Source: an uncultured Lachnospiraceae bacterium (lineage in GTDB: Bacteria > Bacillota > Clostridia > Lachnospirales > Lachnospiraceae). Taken from it: 52,303 nucleotides of DNA. The stretch's first letter is position 1. Every line of letters begins with the position of its first letter. Positions 1 through 8,143 of this stretch are shown here, piece by piece. The position numbers and the translations under genes are program-made. The notes under the pieces are model-generated. The model saw only the letters and a list, made by a program, of their open reading frames with translations. It made no database searches and was not told the DNA's origin. The DNA lies in contig CASWVG010000015.1 in the NCBI GenBank assembly GCA_949472775.1, positions 1 through 52,303 on the forward strand. Direction: 5' to 3'.

Positions 1-146
1 TTTCACGCTGAAGCAGCATAGAAGTCCTGATGCACCGCTCCTATTTCACGCTGAAACAGCACAAAATCATTGTCCTGCGCCCTGCAGGGAAATTGTTTCA
101 GAAAAGAACCGTAAATCAGAAATGAATAATAACAGGAGGTCACACA
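1..146. other. Left-edge intergenic stretch with a short direct repeat
   Basis: No gene is called here. A direct repeat is visible: TTTCACGCTGAAGCAGCA at 1-18 and TTTCACGCTGAAACAGCA at 44-61, 43 bp apart. The frame starting at base 2 stays open until a TGA at 152-154, overlapping the next start codon, so it could be the tail of an upstream gene cut by the window edge. The translation (rich in Asn, Arg, His, Glu) is not recognisable, and the repeat argues against coding. A strong ribosome-binding site, AGGAGG, sits at 134-139. Confidence 0.4.
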
Positions 147-713
147 ATGAATGAAAAAGATATGTTACAAATAAAAACAGCCCTCACCATGCCGTCTGAA
201 ATGGCGGACGCCCTGAGCGAAAGCTGTATGCGCTCCTCGAAAAGACAGGTCAGCCGCTATGGCCGCTGCCGCAGGCTCTGCGCTGCCGCCGCTGCGCTCC
301 TTTGTATCTGCGCCGTCGGCTCCACCTCTCTTGCCTACAATATCTATCAGGAAAAACAGCTTGCGGTCTTTATGGATGCGGATTTGTCCCAGGATGCTAT
401 TGACCGTATAGGTCAGGAAATTTCCGGGATATGTGAGATTTCTGACTGCCAGTCTGTCTCTGTGCAGTATGTCAGCGGTGACAAGGCCTGGGAAGAGTTT
501 AAAGCCGCCTATTTTACGGACGAGAACGGCGAGGAGATGACAGAACTGACCGAAGCTTTTAGCGAAAATCCACTGGCGGACTCTTTCAACTACCGGGTGA
601 GCGTCCGCATGAACGCCGACACCCAGGCTGTGCGCGACCGCATCAGCCAACTGCCCGGCGTGCGTCAGGTCACCACGGTGCGGGAGGCGGAACGTGCCGG
701 CGACACGAAGTAA
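147..713 (+). CDS. Single-pass membrane protein with an FtsX-like extracellular domain
   Basis: The 188-residue protein has a basic, cytosolic N-terminus (1-42), one membrane segment (about 43-64, Ala/Leu/Cys-rich) and an outside domain of about 115 residues. That domain resembles the extracellular domain of the cell-division protein FtsX: a beta strand LAVFMDADL (72-80), a central Trp-Phe helix (115-119), the NPLADSF motif (141-147) and LPGV followed by a valine-rich strand (169-177). FtsX itself has four membrane segments and a permease fold, both absent here. The N-terminal layout resembles anti-sigma-like membrane proteins, but no sigma factor is visible inside the window. The start is supported by AGGAGG seven bases upstream. 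The function is unknown; a sensing or protein-binding role outside the cell is inference. Confidence 0.75.
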   Translation: MNEKDMLQIKTALTMPSEMADALSESCMRSSKRQVSRYGRCRRLCAAAAALLCICAVGSTSLAYNIYQEKQLAVFMDADLSQDAIDRIGQEISGICEISDCQSVSVQYVSGDKAWEEFKAAYFTDENGEEMTELTEAFSENPLADSFNYRVSVRMNADTQAVRDRISQLPGVRQVTTVREAERAGDTK

Positions 714-720
714 TATGTAT

Positions 721-748
721 GGAGAATGCCTGTTCCTGGGCATTCTCC
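721..748. repeat. GAGAATGCC-family hairpin, copy 1
   Basis: A perfect 10-bp inverted repeat (GGAGAATGCC / GGCATTCTCC, 8-nt loop) lies between the converging ends of the FtsX-like gene and nifU. It is one of a dispersed family: other copies are at 1338, 14125 (two tandem units) and 30249. In this copy the bases after the hairpin (TATGCGAAC, then CTGCTTAGAAACTCCTTCGC) are a diverged form of the family tail. Confidence 0.8.
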
Positions 749-802
749 TATGCGAACTGGATTTGCGGGGCTGCTTAGAAACTCCTTCGCAAAACTCCCT
801 CT

Positions 803-846
803 GTGGCGGATATCACGGTGTTCTTTTACGCCGTGATATCCGCCAC
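803..846 (-). terminator. Large hairpin overlapping the nifU stop codon
   Basis: A perfect 16-bp stem (GTGGCGGATATCACGG at 803-818 with its complement at 831-846) encloses a 12-nt loop. The nifU stop codon (826-828) lies inside the loop, so the last coding codons form one arm. There is no clear T-run after it, so it may act as a weak terminator or as a 3'-end stabiliser rather than a textbook Rho-independent terminator. Confidence 0.6.
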
Positions 847-1272
847 GGGCTCCTTCAACCCTTCAATCACGATGCCCTGCCTGTTGGCGTAATCCCAGAG
901 CGCCGCATGGATGGCCTCTTCCGCCAGAAGGGAGCAGTGCACCTTCACAGGCGGCAGACCGTCCAGCGCCTCCATCACCGCCTTGTTCGTCACCTGTAAA
1001 GCCTCCTCCACCGTCTTTCCCTTCACCAGTTCTGTCGCCATGCTGCTGGTCGCCACCGCCGCGCCGCAGCCGAAAGTCTTGAACTTCACGTCCCGTATGA
1101 TCCCCGCCTCATCCACATCCAGATAGATGCGCATGATGTCGCCGCATTTGGCATTGCCCACGGTGCCGACACCGCTGGGATTTTCTATTTCACCCATATT
1201 CCGTGGATTGTTAAAATGATCCATCACTTTTTCGCTGTACATTTTTCTCTCTGCCTTTCCGTTGTCTGTCAT
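826..1272 (-). CDS. nifU: NifU/IscU-like iron-sulphur cluster scaffold protein
   Basis: This is the scaffold on which NifS-derived sulphur and iron are assembled into Fe-S clusters before transfer to apoproteins. The three cluster-ligand cysteines of the U-type scaffold are present in NAKCGD, TFGCGAA and VHCSLLA, and the family opening YSEKVMDHFNNPRN is intact. The longest frame begins at 1386, but its first 38 codons run across a repeat hairpin. The start at 1272 has AAGGA four bases before it; the family-typical start at 1242 (MYSEKV) is a reasonable alternative with a weaker site. It lies downstream of nifS in the same direction, so the pair is likely co-transcribed. It is a stand-alone N-terminal-type scaffold with no C-terminal NifU domain. 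Confidence 0.93.
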   Translation of the reverse strand: MTDNGKAERKMYSEKVMDHFNNPRNMGEIENPSGVGTVGNAKCGDIMRIYLDVDEAGIIRDVKFKTFGCGAAVATSSMATELVKGKTVEEALQVTNKAVMEALDGLPPVKVHCSLLAEEAIHAALWDYANRQGIVIEGLKEPVADITA

Positions 1273-1337
1273 TTTTCCTTCTTTCATCTGTGCCGCAGTG
1301 CTGCTCGATTCCGCTTCACAAAGTCTCAAATCCATAC

Positions 1338-1430
1338 AGAGAATGCCCGTATTTTGGGCATTCTCTTGTGTGAGAGAAAGTTGCAAAGCAACTCCTGGAG
1401 TTTCTTGGCGTCCCGTCCTATGGCAGGACG
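1338..1430. repeat. Cluster of small hairpins between nifS and nifU, including GAGAATGCC-family copy 2
   Basis: Four adjacent inverted repeats fill the gap: AGAGAATGCCC / GGGCATTCTCT (1338-1366), AGTTGC-AAA-GCAACT (1379-1393), ACTCC-T-GGAGT (1391-1401) and CGTCCT / AGGACG (1414-1430). The first belongs to the dispersed hairpin family. Lying between two co-directional genes of one likely operon, they probably process or stabilise mRNA, or partly terminate it. Confidence 0.7.
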
Positions 1431-1451
1431 TCTTTAGAAACGCTTCTCACA

Positions 1452-2633
1452 CTATGCCTTCCGCACAAAATCCTCATACAGCGGGGACATATCCCGCAGC
1501 CGCCCCACAATCTCCTTCAGCGTCTCCACCGTCCTGTCCACTTCCTCCTTCGTGTTTTCCGCCGACAGCGTCAGCCTGAGCGACCCGTGGGCGATCTCAT
1601 GGGGTAAGCCGATCGCAAGGAGCACGTGGGACGGGTCCAGCGCTCCCGAAGTGCAGGCCGACCCGCTGGAACCGCAGATCCCCTTCTGGTCTAATAAAAT
1701 CAGCAGAGATTCTCCCTCTATGAATCGGAAGCAGAAGTGGGCGCTGCCCGGCAGCCTGTCCTGTCTCGGCCCGTTCAGTCTGGTATAAGGAATCTCCGCC
1801 AGCACCCTGTCAATCAGATAATCCCGCAGAGCCATTTCCCTGGCCGCTCTCTCCTGCATGGTCTCTCCTGCCATCGCCGCTGCCTTTCCGAAACCTACGA
1901 TCCCCGGCACATTTAAGGTGCCTGCCCTGCGGCCTCTCTCCTGCGCGCCGCCGTGAAGCAGCGGTGCAAGCCGCAGATTCTCCCGGCAGTAGAGGATTCC
2001 CACCCCCTTTGGCCCGTACAGCTTGTGCCCGCTGGCCGAAAGCAGGTCAATGTACATCTCCTCCACATGAAGTGGGATATGCCCATAGGCCTGCACCGCG
2101 TCCGTATGAAAAAGCACACCCCTCTCATGGGCGATTTCCCCAATCTTTGCAATCGGTTCTATGGTGCCGATCTCATTGTTCGCCGCCATCACGGAAATCA
2201 GTACGGTGTCCGGGCGGATCGCTTTTTCCAGCGCCTCCGGCGAAACCTTCCCCTCCCCGTCCGTATCCAGATAGGTCACCTCGTACCCCTGCTTTTCCAG
2301 ATACTGGCAGGTGTGCAGCACGGCGTGGTGCTCGATTTTACTCGTGATAATGTGCCTGCCCTTGCCCGAAAGCCCTTCCGCCACGGCACGGACCGCCCAG
2401 TTGTCGGATTCACTGCCTCCCGCTGTGAAACAAATCTCGTTCGGCTTCGCCCCGATCAGCGATGCCGCCCGCTCTCTGGCAATCCCTACCGCCTTTTTGG
2501 CCTCCCCCGCGAAGCCGTAAATTGCCGAAGGGTTTGCGTAGGATTCCCGGAAACAGGGCAGCATCTCCTGCAATACCTCCTCAGCCACTCTCGTGGTGGC
2601 TGCATTGTCTAAGTAAATCCTCTTATCCATCAT
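1452..2633 (-). CDS. nifS: Cysteine desulfurase NifS/IscS
   Basis: This PLP enzyme converts cysteine to alanine and passes persulfide sulphur to the scaffold encoded just downstream. At 393 residues it has the family length. Visible features are the opening YLDNAATT, the PLP region AGGSESDN (71-78), EHHAVL (101-106), the Schiff-base lysine K204 in SASGHKLYGPKG, and the catalytic cysteine C327 in SSGSACTSG. Class I members carry this longer SACTSG loop. The start has GGAGA seven bases upstream. The neighbouring nifU and the absence of nif nitrogenase genes point to a housekeeping iron-sulphur role rather than nitrogen fixation. Confidence 0.95.
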   Translation of the reverse strand: MMDKRIYLDNAATTRVAEEVLQEMLPCFRESYANPSAIYGFAGEAKKAVGIARERAASLIGAKPNEICFTAGGSESDNWAVRAVAEGLSGKGRHIITSKIEHHAVLHTCQYLEKQGYEVTYLDTDGEGKVSPEALEKAIRPDTVLISVMAANNEIGTIEPIAKIGEIAHERGVLFHTDAVQAYGHIPLHVEEMYIDLLSASGHKLYGPKGVGILYCRENLRLAPLLHGGAQERGRRAGTLNVPGIVGFGKAAAMAGETMQERAAREMALRDYLIDRVLAEIPYTRLNGPRQDRLPGSAHFCFRFIEGESLLILLDQKGICGSSGSACTSGALDPSHVLLAIGLPHEIAHGSLRLTLSAENTKEEVDRTVETLKEIVGRLRDMSPLYEDFVRKA

Positions 2634-2696
2634 TCTGCTGTCTCCATACTTCTTTTTTTATTTTCTTCTGTTATCATAAAAATGTTCTCTTTCATA

Positions 2697-2755
2697 TAAT
2701 TCCTATCGAATTACTATTCTATTTGGTATTATAGCAGGCCTGCCAAAAACTGCAA
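2697..2755 (-). promoter_or_regulatory. nifS-nifU promoter with a dyad operator
   Basis: Reading the minus strand, TTGCAG (2750-2755), a 16-bp spacer and TATAAT (2728-2733) form a sigma-A promoter. Just downstream is a dyad, TAATTC-ctatc-GAATTA (2697-2713), placed at about +8 to +24. Its AT-rich arms resemble sites of Rrf2-family regulators (IscR/CymR). No such regulator gene is in the window, so the assignment is inference. Confidence 0.55.
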
Positions 2756-2875
2756 GCCCTAATATGGCACAGATTACCCTTTCCAGAAACCGCCTCCCCT
2801 ATCATCCATAAAAAAAGCCAGTGTCCCCGGGATGGATTCACTGGCTTTTCCACGTTTTCTGCTGAGATGTCAGAA

Positions 2876-3880
2876 CTACTCGTGCTCTGAAAAATATTTC
2901 TGACACAGTTGTTCCTGATAATCACTGTCCGATAGGGCGCGTTTTATCTCCTCCGTATTTCCTTCATCCATCAGCGTTTTCAACATATCAAAACTTGCTT
3001 TAAGGCCCTCCGCATACCCTTTCTTCAAGCCTTCGGCCTGTCCTTCTTTAAGCCCCTCCGCTCGTCCTTCTGAGCGTCCTTCTTTGAGCCCCTCCGCTCG
3101 TCCTTCTGAACGTCCTTCTTTCCGCCCAATTTCACGCCATTCCTTCCGCTCACTCCTCATATGCTTTTCTTCGTCATATTCAAAAATACTCACTTCGATC
3201 GCCTCCGCACGGTTTCTTGATAAGAACTCGGTTAAGATTCCATTTCTGATACAGTCATCTACCGCCTTTTCAACCGCCTCTGATAAAGGCAGCTCTTCCG
3301 TAAATGACCTTACATATTCCACATACTGTGCATATTCTCTTAACAGACGGCACGCTTCTAAGAGTTCCCGGTTATGTCCTGGATTGATGTTATAAACAGT
3401 CACAGACAGCTCCAGTGACGGTTCCTCCTGTCTTTTTTCAAAAGCGTCCGACAGACACAAGGTCTGCTGTTCGGGCTGAAAATCTGTCCCGTTGTAAAAT
3501 ACGACAAACCGGGGCGCCGGAATCCGAACCAGTGACTTGCTGTACAGATTTTCGTTCCTGATTCGGTTCTGCAGCACTCTTGATACATAGAGAAGATCCC
3601 TCAACGGCATATTCGGGTTGCATGTGGACTGGTGTTCATAGAGCAGCAGTTCAAAATCGAATACGAAGGAAATGTCGTTCTTATAATTCATATAGACCGC
3701 ATTTTCCAGCGTAGTGATTTCCAGATCGTCCACATCCGTATAGTTCGTGCCGTTCAGTGCATTGTACAGGCTCAACAGATTTTCCTTTTCACGAAATAGC
3801 ATTCGGAATACGGTATCTTTGTAGTTGCGCTGTACCCCTGCATCACGCAGAGTTGTTCCATTTGTTCGTGTTTCGTTCAT
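2876..3880 (-). CDS. Rpn-family PD-(D/E)XK nuclease-like protein with KEG(R/L)xEG repeats
   Basis: The N-terminal half matches the 'recombination-promoting nuclease / putative transposase' group: a DTVFRMLF opening, then ND-x-SFVFDF and the ExQ-type element EHQST, which fit a PD-(D/E)XK core (about D75, E82, Q84). The C-terminal third is a charged helical repeat of Lys-Glu-Gly-Arg units (KEGRSEGRAEGL and variants), the source of a DNA-level tandem repeat at about 3005-3125. The longest frame starts at 3928; the start at 3880 has AAGGAGG eight bases upstream. Such genes are common, multicopy and of unclear role in Lachnospiraceae; DNA cleavage is known for the E. coli Rpn proteins only. It is a lone gene. 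Confidence 0.85.
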   Translation of the reverse strand: MNETRTNGTTLRDAGVQRNYKDTVFRMLFREKENLLSLYNALNGTNYTDVDDLEITTLENAVYMNYKNDISFVFDFELLLYEHQSTCNPNMPLRDLLYVSRVLQNRIRNENLYSKSLVRIPAPRFVVFYNGTDFQPEQQTLCLSDAFEKRQEEPSLELSVTVYNINPGHNRELLEACRLLREYAQYVEYVRSFTEELPLSEAVEKAVDDCIRNGILTEFLSRNRAEAIEVSIFEYDEEKHMRSERKEWREIGRKEGRSEGRAEGLKEGRSEGRAEGLKEGQAEGLKKGYAEGLKASFDMLKTLMDEGNTEEIKRALSDSDYQEQLCQKYFSEHE

Positions 3881-4409
3881 TTGCATGTCCTCCTTGATGG
3901 TGACGGCATGTCTTCTGTAAAAGTTCATGTCGCCGGCACAGGAGAACCGTTTCAGATTCTCCTGCTTTTACAATAGTTAATTGGAATCAAAGCATGGATT
4001 TTCTGAAACTTAGAAATGAAAGATAAACTAACTGATCTGTTATTTAGAAAATATGCTTTCCATTACTATAGCACATTTATAACGGAATTGTAAATATTTT
4101 TTGTGAAAATTTCAAAACTTTTTTCTACGCAGTTTCACTTTCTAAATGGATACCCCCTCGCTGCATTTCCATCATGCATTCTCTCCATCCCTCCATCTAT
4201 TTCTCCCCAAAACCAGGCCAGGCGGCTATCTGCATAGCCGCCTGTATCCTATCCCCTTTTACACTGTACCCAGTGCTATAATGATCGCAGAAGAAAACCC
4301 GTGACCCTTATTCCGTCCGTCTTCTTGCTGCGGCATTACCATTTTCATGTCCGATGCTTCCGATCCGTCCGGAAACGCCGGTTCTTGATCTTAGATGTAC
4401 CCCAAACTA
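3881..4409. other. Gene-poor interval upstream of the Rpn-family gene
   Basis: About 530 bases without a convincing gene. An imperfect inverted repeat (AAGCAT-gg-ATTTTCT at 3990-4004 with AGAAAATATGCTT at 4046-4058) lies in the AT-rich region upstream of the Rpn gene. A perfect hairpin AGGCGGCTAT-ctgc-ATAGCCGCCT is at 4220-4243, downstream of the M56 gene, and could be its weak terminator. A 43-codon minus-strand open frame (4259-4390) has protein-like composition but no start or ribosome-binding site. Confidence 0.5.
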
Positions 4410-5762
4410 TCAATGTGGACATGTTACATAAGTAAGCGTGCAAATCAAATCCCCTCTTATCACATAGCCACACTTGCTACATCTCTGCGCTTTGTAATCC
4501 CTCACCTCACAGCCACCATCCGAAATTTTTCTATGGGTCGTCGCTGTCCCGGAAACAAATGTATGGTCGCAATATGGCTCAATCGTATCATCATCGGCAA
4601 ACAGATAAGTATTACCCATCTCGTCCGTAAACTGATTATCGTATTGAATTTCCGGTCTCTCTAGCAGTTCAAACTCCTGCAGCTCTTCTCCGTCTGTTCC
4701 TTCGGTTACAAACATAAATGTATCTTCATCCAGAGCTCTTTCTATTACCTCCTGTGAAACATCAGCCGACGTTTCTTCGTGAAAAGCATCTCTATACGCA
4801 AACACCGTCATTGAATTTGCAAAAGTCAACGCTGCCACCAGCGTTATCGCCGCAACACGGTTCCACTTCTTCCTTTTCATTAGATTTTCCATCCTTTCCT
4901 TTATCTTTTGTTTGTTGCTTCCAAAACCGGCTTTCCACCGCAGGAAGACTTTCTCCGATTTCTTTTCCTGTGCCTCCTCAATCATCAGGCGCAGATATTC
5001 TTTCACCTCCTCCTCTGTCTTTTCATGCATCACGGTTTCGTCACAGGAATATTCATTGACCTTCTCAAAACCGTACCGCAGCAATATCCATACAAATGGA
5101 TTTGTCCAGTGTATCATCCGTGCCAGCTCCATGAAAAATCTCCACAGCACATCCATGCGCTTGATATGTACCAGTTCATGCCGTACAAGCAGCTCTGCCT
5201 CCCGGCTTGCTGTATCCCTGGTGCAGATGATAATAGGTCTGAAGAATCCGAAAGTCATGGTCCGAAGCTCACCTGCTACCGACTCAAACAGGAACACGCG
5301 CCGCCGGATTCCATATTGTTTCTTCAATCCTTCGAGAAAAGCTCTGCGCTCCGGTGTCATTGACAGATTCGCATATCTGGCAGCTATCCGGCTTAGCGAC
5401 ACATACTTCACCATAGCTACGACCATCATTATACATATGCCAGACAGCCAGATTACGGCTGCCATCGTCTGCAGACTGGCATATTCGTTTACATACATTG
5501 TCCCCTCTGCGTGAACAATATGATTTCTCCAAGTCAGCGGTACATGGAAAATCTTTATGGAGCTTTCCGGCAGAAAGAGCCGGAGCACCACCACATAACA
5601 CTTCTTCAAATAAGGCAAAGGAACGAGATAATACAGAATCGCCACTCTGGCGAGCAGATCATAAAACCTTGCGCAGATCTTCTTTTTGAACAGGAGCCGT
5701 AGCAACAGGTAAATAACCGTTATCGTGCTTCCCGAAAGAGACATGACTACAAGATACTCCAT
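4410..5762 (-). CDS. M56-family membrane metalloprotease (BlaR1/MecR1-like), no beta-lactam sensor
   Basis: The protein has N-terminal membrane helices, then a cytosolic zinc metalloprotease domain with HELVHIKRMD (H195, E196, H199) and the downstream NEYSCDE ligand region (about 237-242). This is the part of BlaR1 that triggers loss of the BlaI repressor. A further membrane segment follows near 305-325. In place of the roughly 240-residue penicillin-binding sensor there is a tail of about 125 residues, outside the cell by topology, ending in a Cys/His-rich module (CDH, then C, CSKCG, C and CPH). The cue is therefore probably not a beta-lactam bound by a classical sensor. It starts 11 bp after blaI and is its operon partner. 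Confidence 0.88.
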   Translation of the reverse strand: MEYLVVMSLSGSTITVIYLLLRLLFKKKICARFYDLLARVAILYYLVPLPYLKKCYVVVLRLFLPESSIKIFHVPLTWRNHIVHAEGTMYVNEYASLQTMAAVIWLSGICIMMVVAMVKYVSLSRIAARYANLSMTPERRAFLEGLKKQYGIRRRVFLFESVAGELRTMTFGFFRPIIICTRDTASREAELLVRHELVHIKRMDVLWRFFMELARMIHWTNPFVWILLRYGFEKVNEYSCDETVMHEKTEEEVKEYLRLMIEEAQEKKSEKVFLRWKAGFGSNKQKIKERMENLMKRKKWNRVAAITLVAALTFANSMTVFAYRDAFHEETSADVSQEVIERALDEDTFMFVTEGTDGEELQEFELLERPEIQYDNQFTDEMGNTYLFADDDTIEPYCDHTFVSGTATTHRKISDGGCEVRDYKAQRCSKCGYVIRGDLICTLTYVTCPH

Positions 5763-5773
5763 TGCTCTTTCCC

Positions 5774-6151
5774 CTAGCTGTTCTCCAGAAAATCTATCAA
5801 TTCTTTCGCATCGCTCTCGCTGATTGAATTTTCCTTTACAAACGAGGCCACGAATTTACTTAGTTTTCCGTCATACACATAATCTATCACGGTCTTCATC
5901 TGCATACCATTATATGTTTCTCTGCTGTACACCGCATTCACTATTCTGTTTTCTCTTTTTACCAGTCCCTTATTCTCTAACCGGGATAGAAAAGTATTGA
6001 GCGTCTGCCTCTTCCATTTTTTCCCGTCCGCCTCAAACAGGGCAAGCAGCTCGGCCTGCTTAATGCCGTCCTCATGCTCCCAGAGTTTCTCCATAACCTC
6101 CAATTCTGCTGCAGACATGTCATAAATTTTTTTCATTCGATTTCTTCTCAT
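5774..6151 (-). CDS. BlaI/MecI-family winged-helix repressor
   Basis: At 125 residues the protein has the BlaI/MecI length. The N-terminal winged helix opens with MSAAELEVMEKLWEHEDGIKQ-type sequence, and KRQTLNTFLSRLENKGLV is the recognition region. The C-terminal helices form the dimer and contain the region normally cut by the partner protease. The start could be 6151 or the internal Met at residue 6; both have purine-rich upstream sequence. It is the first gene of a two-gene operon with the M56 protease and should repress its own promoter through the dyad at 6161-6183. Confidence 0.93.
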   Translation of the reverse strand: MRRNRMKKIYDMSAAELEVMEKLWEHEDGIKQAELLALFEADGKKWKRQTLNTFLSRLENKGLVKRENRIVNAVYSRETYNGMQMKTVIDYVYDGKLSKFVASFVKENSISESDAKELIDFLENS

Positions 6152-6160
6152 TTCTTTCCG

Positions 6161-6219
6161 ACCACAAGACGAAATCTTGTAGTCAATATTAATATATAAT
6201 TTTTTGTTCCATATGTCAA
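6161..6219 (-). promoter_or_regulatory. blaI promoter and BlaI-type operator
   Basis: On the minus strand, TTGACA (6214-6219), 17 bp, then TATATT (6191-6196) make a strong promoter. Directly downstream, ACTACAAGA-tttcg-TCTTGTGGT (6161-6183) is a near-perfect dyad with the ACA/TGT spacing typical of BlaI/MecI operators. A second half-site, TTTTGTAGT (6226-6234 in complement), lies upstream of -35. The placement fits autorepression. Confidence 0.75.
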
Positions 6220-6244
6220 CTTCATACTACAAAATAAGTTGAAT

Positions 6245-8143
6245 TTATACAGTAATTGCGTTTCCGGTATACAACTGGTAGTATTTTCCGCGTTCTTCAA
6301 TCAACTGGTTGTGGGTACCTCTCTCAATGATGCGTCCCTGCTCCAGCACCATAATGCAGTCGGAATTCCTGACTGTGGACAGTCTGTGGGCGATCACAAA
6401 GGTGGTTCTGCCCTTCATCAGCTTATCCATGCCGTCCTGCACAATGCGCTCGGTGCGGGTGTCGATGGAGCTGGTCGCCTCGTCCAGAATCAGCACCGGC
6501 GGATCCGCCACAGCCGCCCGCGCAATCGCCAGAAGCTGCCGCTGTCCCTGGCTTAAGTTTGCACCGTCCCCGGAAAGTACAGTGTCATACCCTTCCGGCA
6601 GTCTTCTGATAAAGCTGTCCGCGTTTGCCAGTTTCGCCGCCGCGCGCACTTCCTCGTCGGTGGCATCCAGTTTTCCGTAACGGATATTTTCCATCACCGT
6701 CCCGGTAAAGAGGTGCGTATCCTGCAGCACGATCCCCAGCGAGCGGCGCAGGTCATCCTTCTTAATCTTATTGACATTGATGCCGTCGTAACGGATCTTT
6801 CCGTCCTGAATGTCATAGAAACGGTTAATCAGGTTGGTAATGGTCGTCTTGCCCGCGCCTGTGGAACCTACAAAGGCGATCTTCTGCCCCGGCTCCGCAT
6901 AGAGCTTCACATCATGGAGCACCATTTTATCATCATTATACCCGAAATCCACACCGTCGAAAACCACATCTCCCATAAGTTCCACATAGTCTACGGTGTG
7001 ATCCGCCTGATGTTCATGCCGCCATGCCCAGCGCCCGGTGCGTTCCGGTGTCTCTGTAAGCGTTCCGTTCTCCTCTTTTACATTGACTAATGTCACATAG
7101 CCGTTATCCACCTCAGACGCTTCATCCAGCATCTTGAAGATACGCTCCGCGCCCGCCATCGCCATGACAATTGAGTTAAACTGTTGACTCACCTGGTTAA
7201 TAGGCATGTTGAAACTTCTGTTGAAGGTCAGAAAACTCGCCAGTTTTCCAAGGGTTAAGCCTGTCGCCCCGGAGAGTGCAAGCGCGCCGCCCACAATGGC
7301 GCACACCACATAACTCACATTTCCGAGCTGCTGGTTCACAGGACCCACCACGTTGACCAGATAGTTTGCCTTGTCCGCGCTCTCAAAAAGCGCGTCGTTT
7401 AAGCTCCGGAAGTCCTCGATGTTCTTTTCCTCGTGGTTGAACACCTTCACTACCTTCTGACCATTCATCATCTCCTCGATAAAGCCGTTGACCTTGCCAA
7501 GATTCGACTGCTGCTCCAGAAAATAGCGTCCGCTTAAACCCGCCACCTTTCTGGTAACCATAAGCATGACCGCAACCATGACAAGCGTCACCACCGTCAG
7601 CGGTATACTTAATATTATCATACTGATCAGTACACTGACAATAGTAATCGCGCTGTTAAACACCTGCGGCATACTCTGGCTGATCATCTGCCTCAAGGTC
7701 TCTGTATCGTTTGTGTAGGTTGACATAATATCACCATGCGCATGCGTGTCGAAATATTTGATGGGAAGGGTCTCCATATGGGAAAACAGATCGTCACGCA
7801 CATTGCGCAGCGTTCCCTGCGTCACATTGATCATAATGCGGTTCCACGCATAGGAACAAATCACACCGATCAGATACAGACACGCCACCCTCGCGATCGC
7901 TCCCGCCAGCGGGGAAAAGTCTGGCACATCCTGTGTCAGCATGGGCTTGATATAATCGTCAATCAGGCGCTGAATAAACATGGTGCCCTGCACGTTAGCC
8001 AGCACACTCACAAAGATCAGCACCGCCACTATCACCAGATGGGGGCCGTAGCTTTTCATCACATACCGCATCAGACGCTTAAACACCTTCCCCGGATTCT
8101 CTATTTTCTTTCCACCTTTCATTCTTCCATGTGGTCCCGGCAT
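6245..8143 (-). CDS. Heterodimeric ABC exporter subunit, catalytically complete half
   Basis: This is a membrane-plus-ATPase half-transporter of the ABC multidrug-exporter class. Six helices (about 30-330) precede the ATPase domain, with Walker A GSTGAGKTT (426-434), signature LSQGQRQ (530-536), Walker B LILDEATSS with catalytic Glu (E555), and H-loop His586. An insert of about 45 residues (350-395) sits between the membrane and ATPase domains. The start has AAGGAGGTGA upstream, and its ATG overlaps the stop codon of the upstream subunit. With its degenerate partner it resembles TM287/288, BmrCD and LmrCD. The substrate is not predictable; a drug or peptide is usual for the family. Confidence 0.93.
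   Translation of the reverse strand: MPGPHGRMKGGKKIENPGKVFKRLMRYVMKSYGPHLVIVAVLIFVSVLANVQGTMFIQRLIDDYIKPMLTQDVPDFSPLAGAIARVACLYLIGVICSYAWNRIMINVTQGTLRNVRDDLFSHMETLPIKYFDTHAHGDIMSTYTNDTETLRQMISQSMPQVFNSAITIVSVLISMIILSIPLTVVTLVMVAVMLMVTRKVAGLSGRYFLEQQSNLGKVNGFIEEMMNGQKVVKVFNHEEKNIEDFRSLNDALFESADKANYLVNVVGPVNQQLGNVSYVVCAIVGGALALSGATGLTLGKLASFLTFNRSFNMPINQVSQQFNSIVMAMAGAERIFKMLDEASEVDNGYVTLVNVKEENGTLTETPERTGRWAWRHEHQADHTVDYVELMGDVVFDGVDFGYNDDKMVLHDVKLYAEPGQKIAFVGSTGAGKTTITNLINRFYDIQDGKIRYDGINVNKIKKDDLRRSLGIVLQDTHLFTGTVMENIRYGKLDATDEEVRAAAKLANADSFIRRLPEGYDTVLSGDGANLSQGQRQLLAIARAAVADPPVLILDEATSSIDTRTERIVQDGMDKLMKGRTTFVIAHRLSTVRNSDCIMVLEQGRIIERGTHNQLIEERGKYYQLYTGNAITV

Noticed and set aside
3005..3125. 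Short tandem DNA repeats as a possible CRISPR or regulatory array
   Set aside because: They are in frame inside the Rpn-family gene and encode its KEG(R/L)xEG protein repeat.
2876..3880. Possible intact transposon because the Rpn family is called 'putative transposase'
   Set aside because: No terminal inverted repeats or target duplication were seen, and the fold is a nuclease rather than a DDE transposase.
4259..4390. 43-codon minus-strand open frame with protein-like composition downstream of the M56 gene
   Set aside because: The first Met is at codon 15, there is no ribosome-binding site, and it ends in the middle of what looks like a membrane segment. It may be a decayed gene remnant but cannot be supported as a gene.
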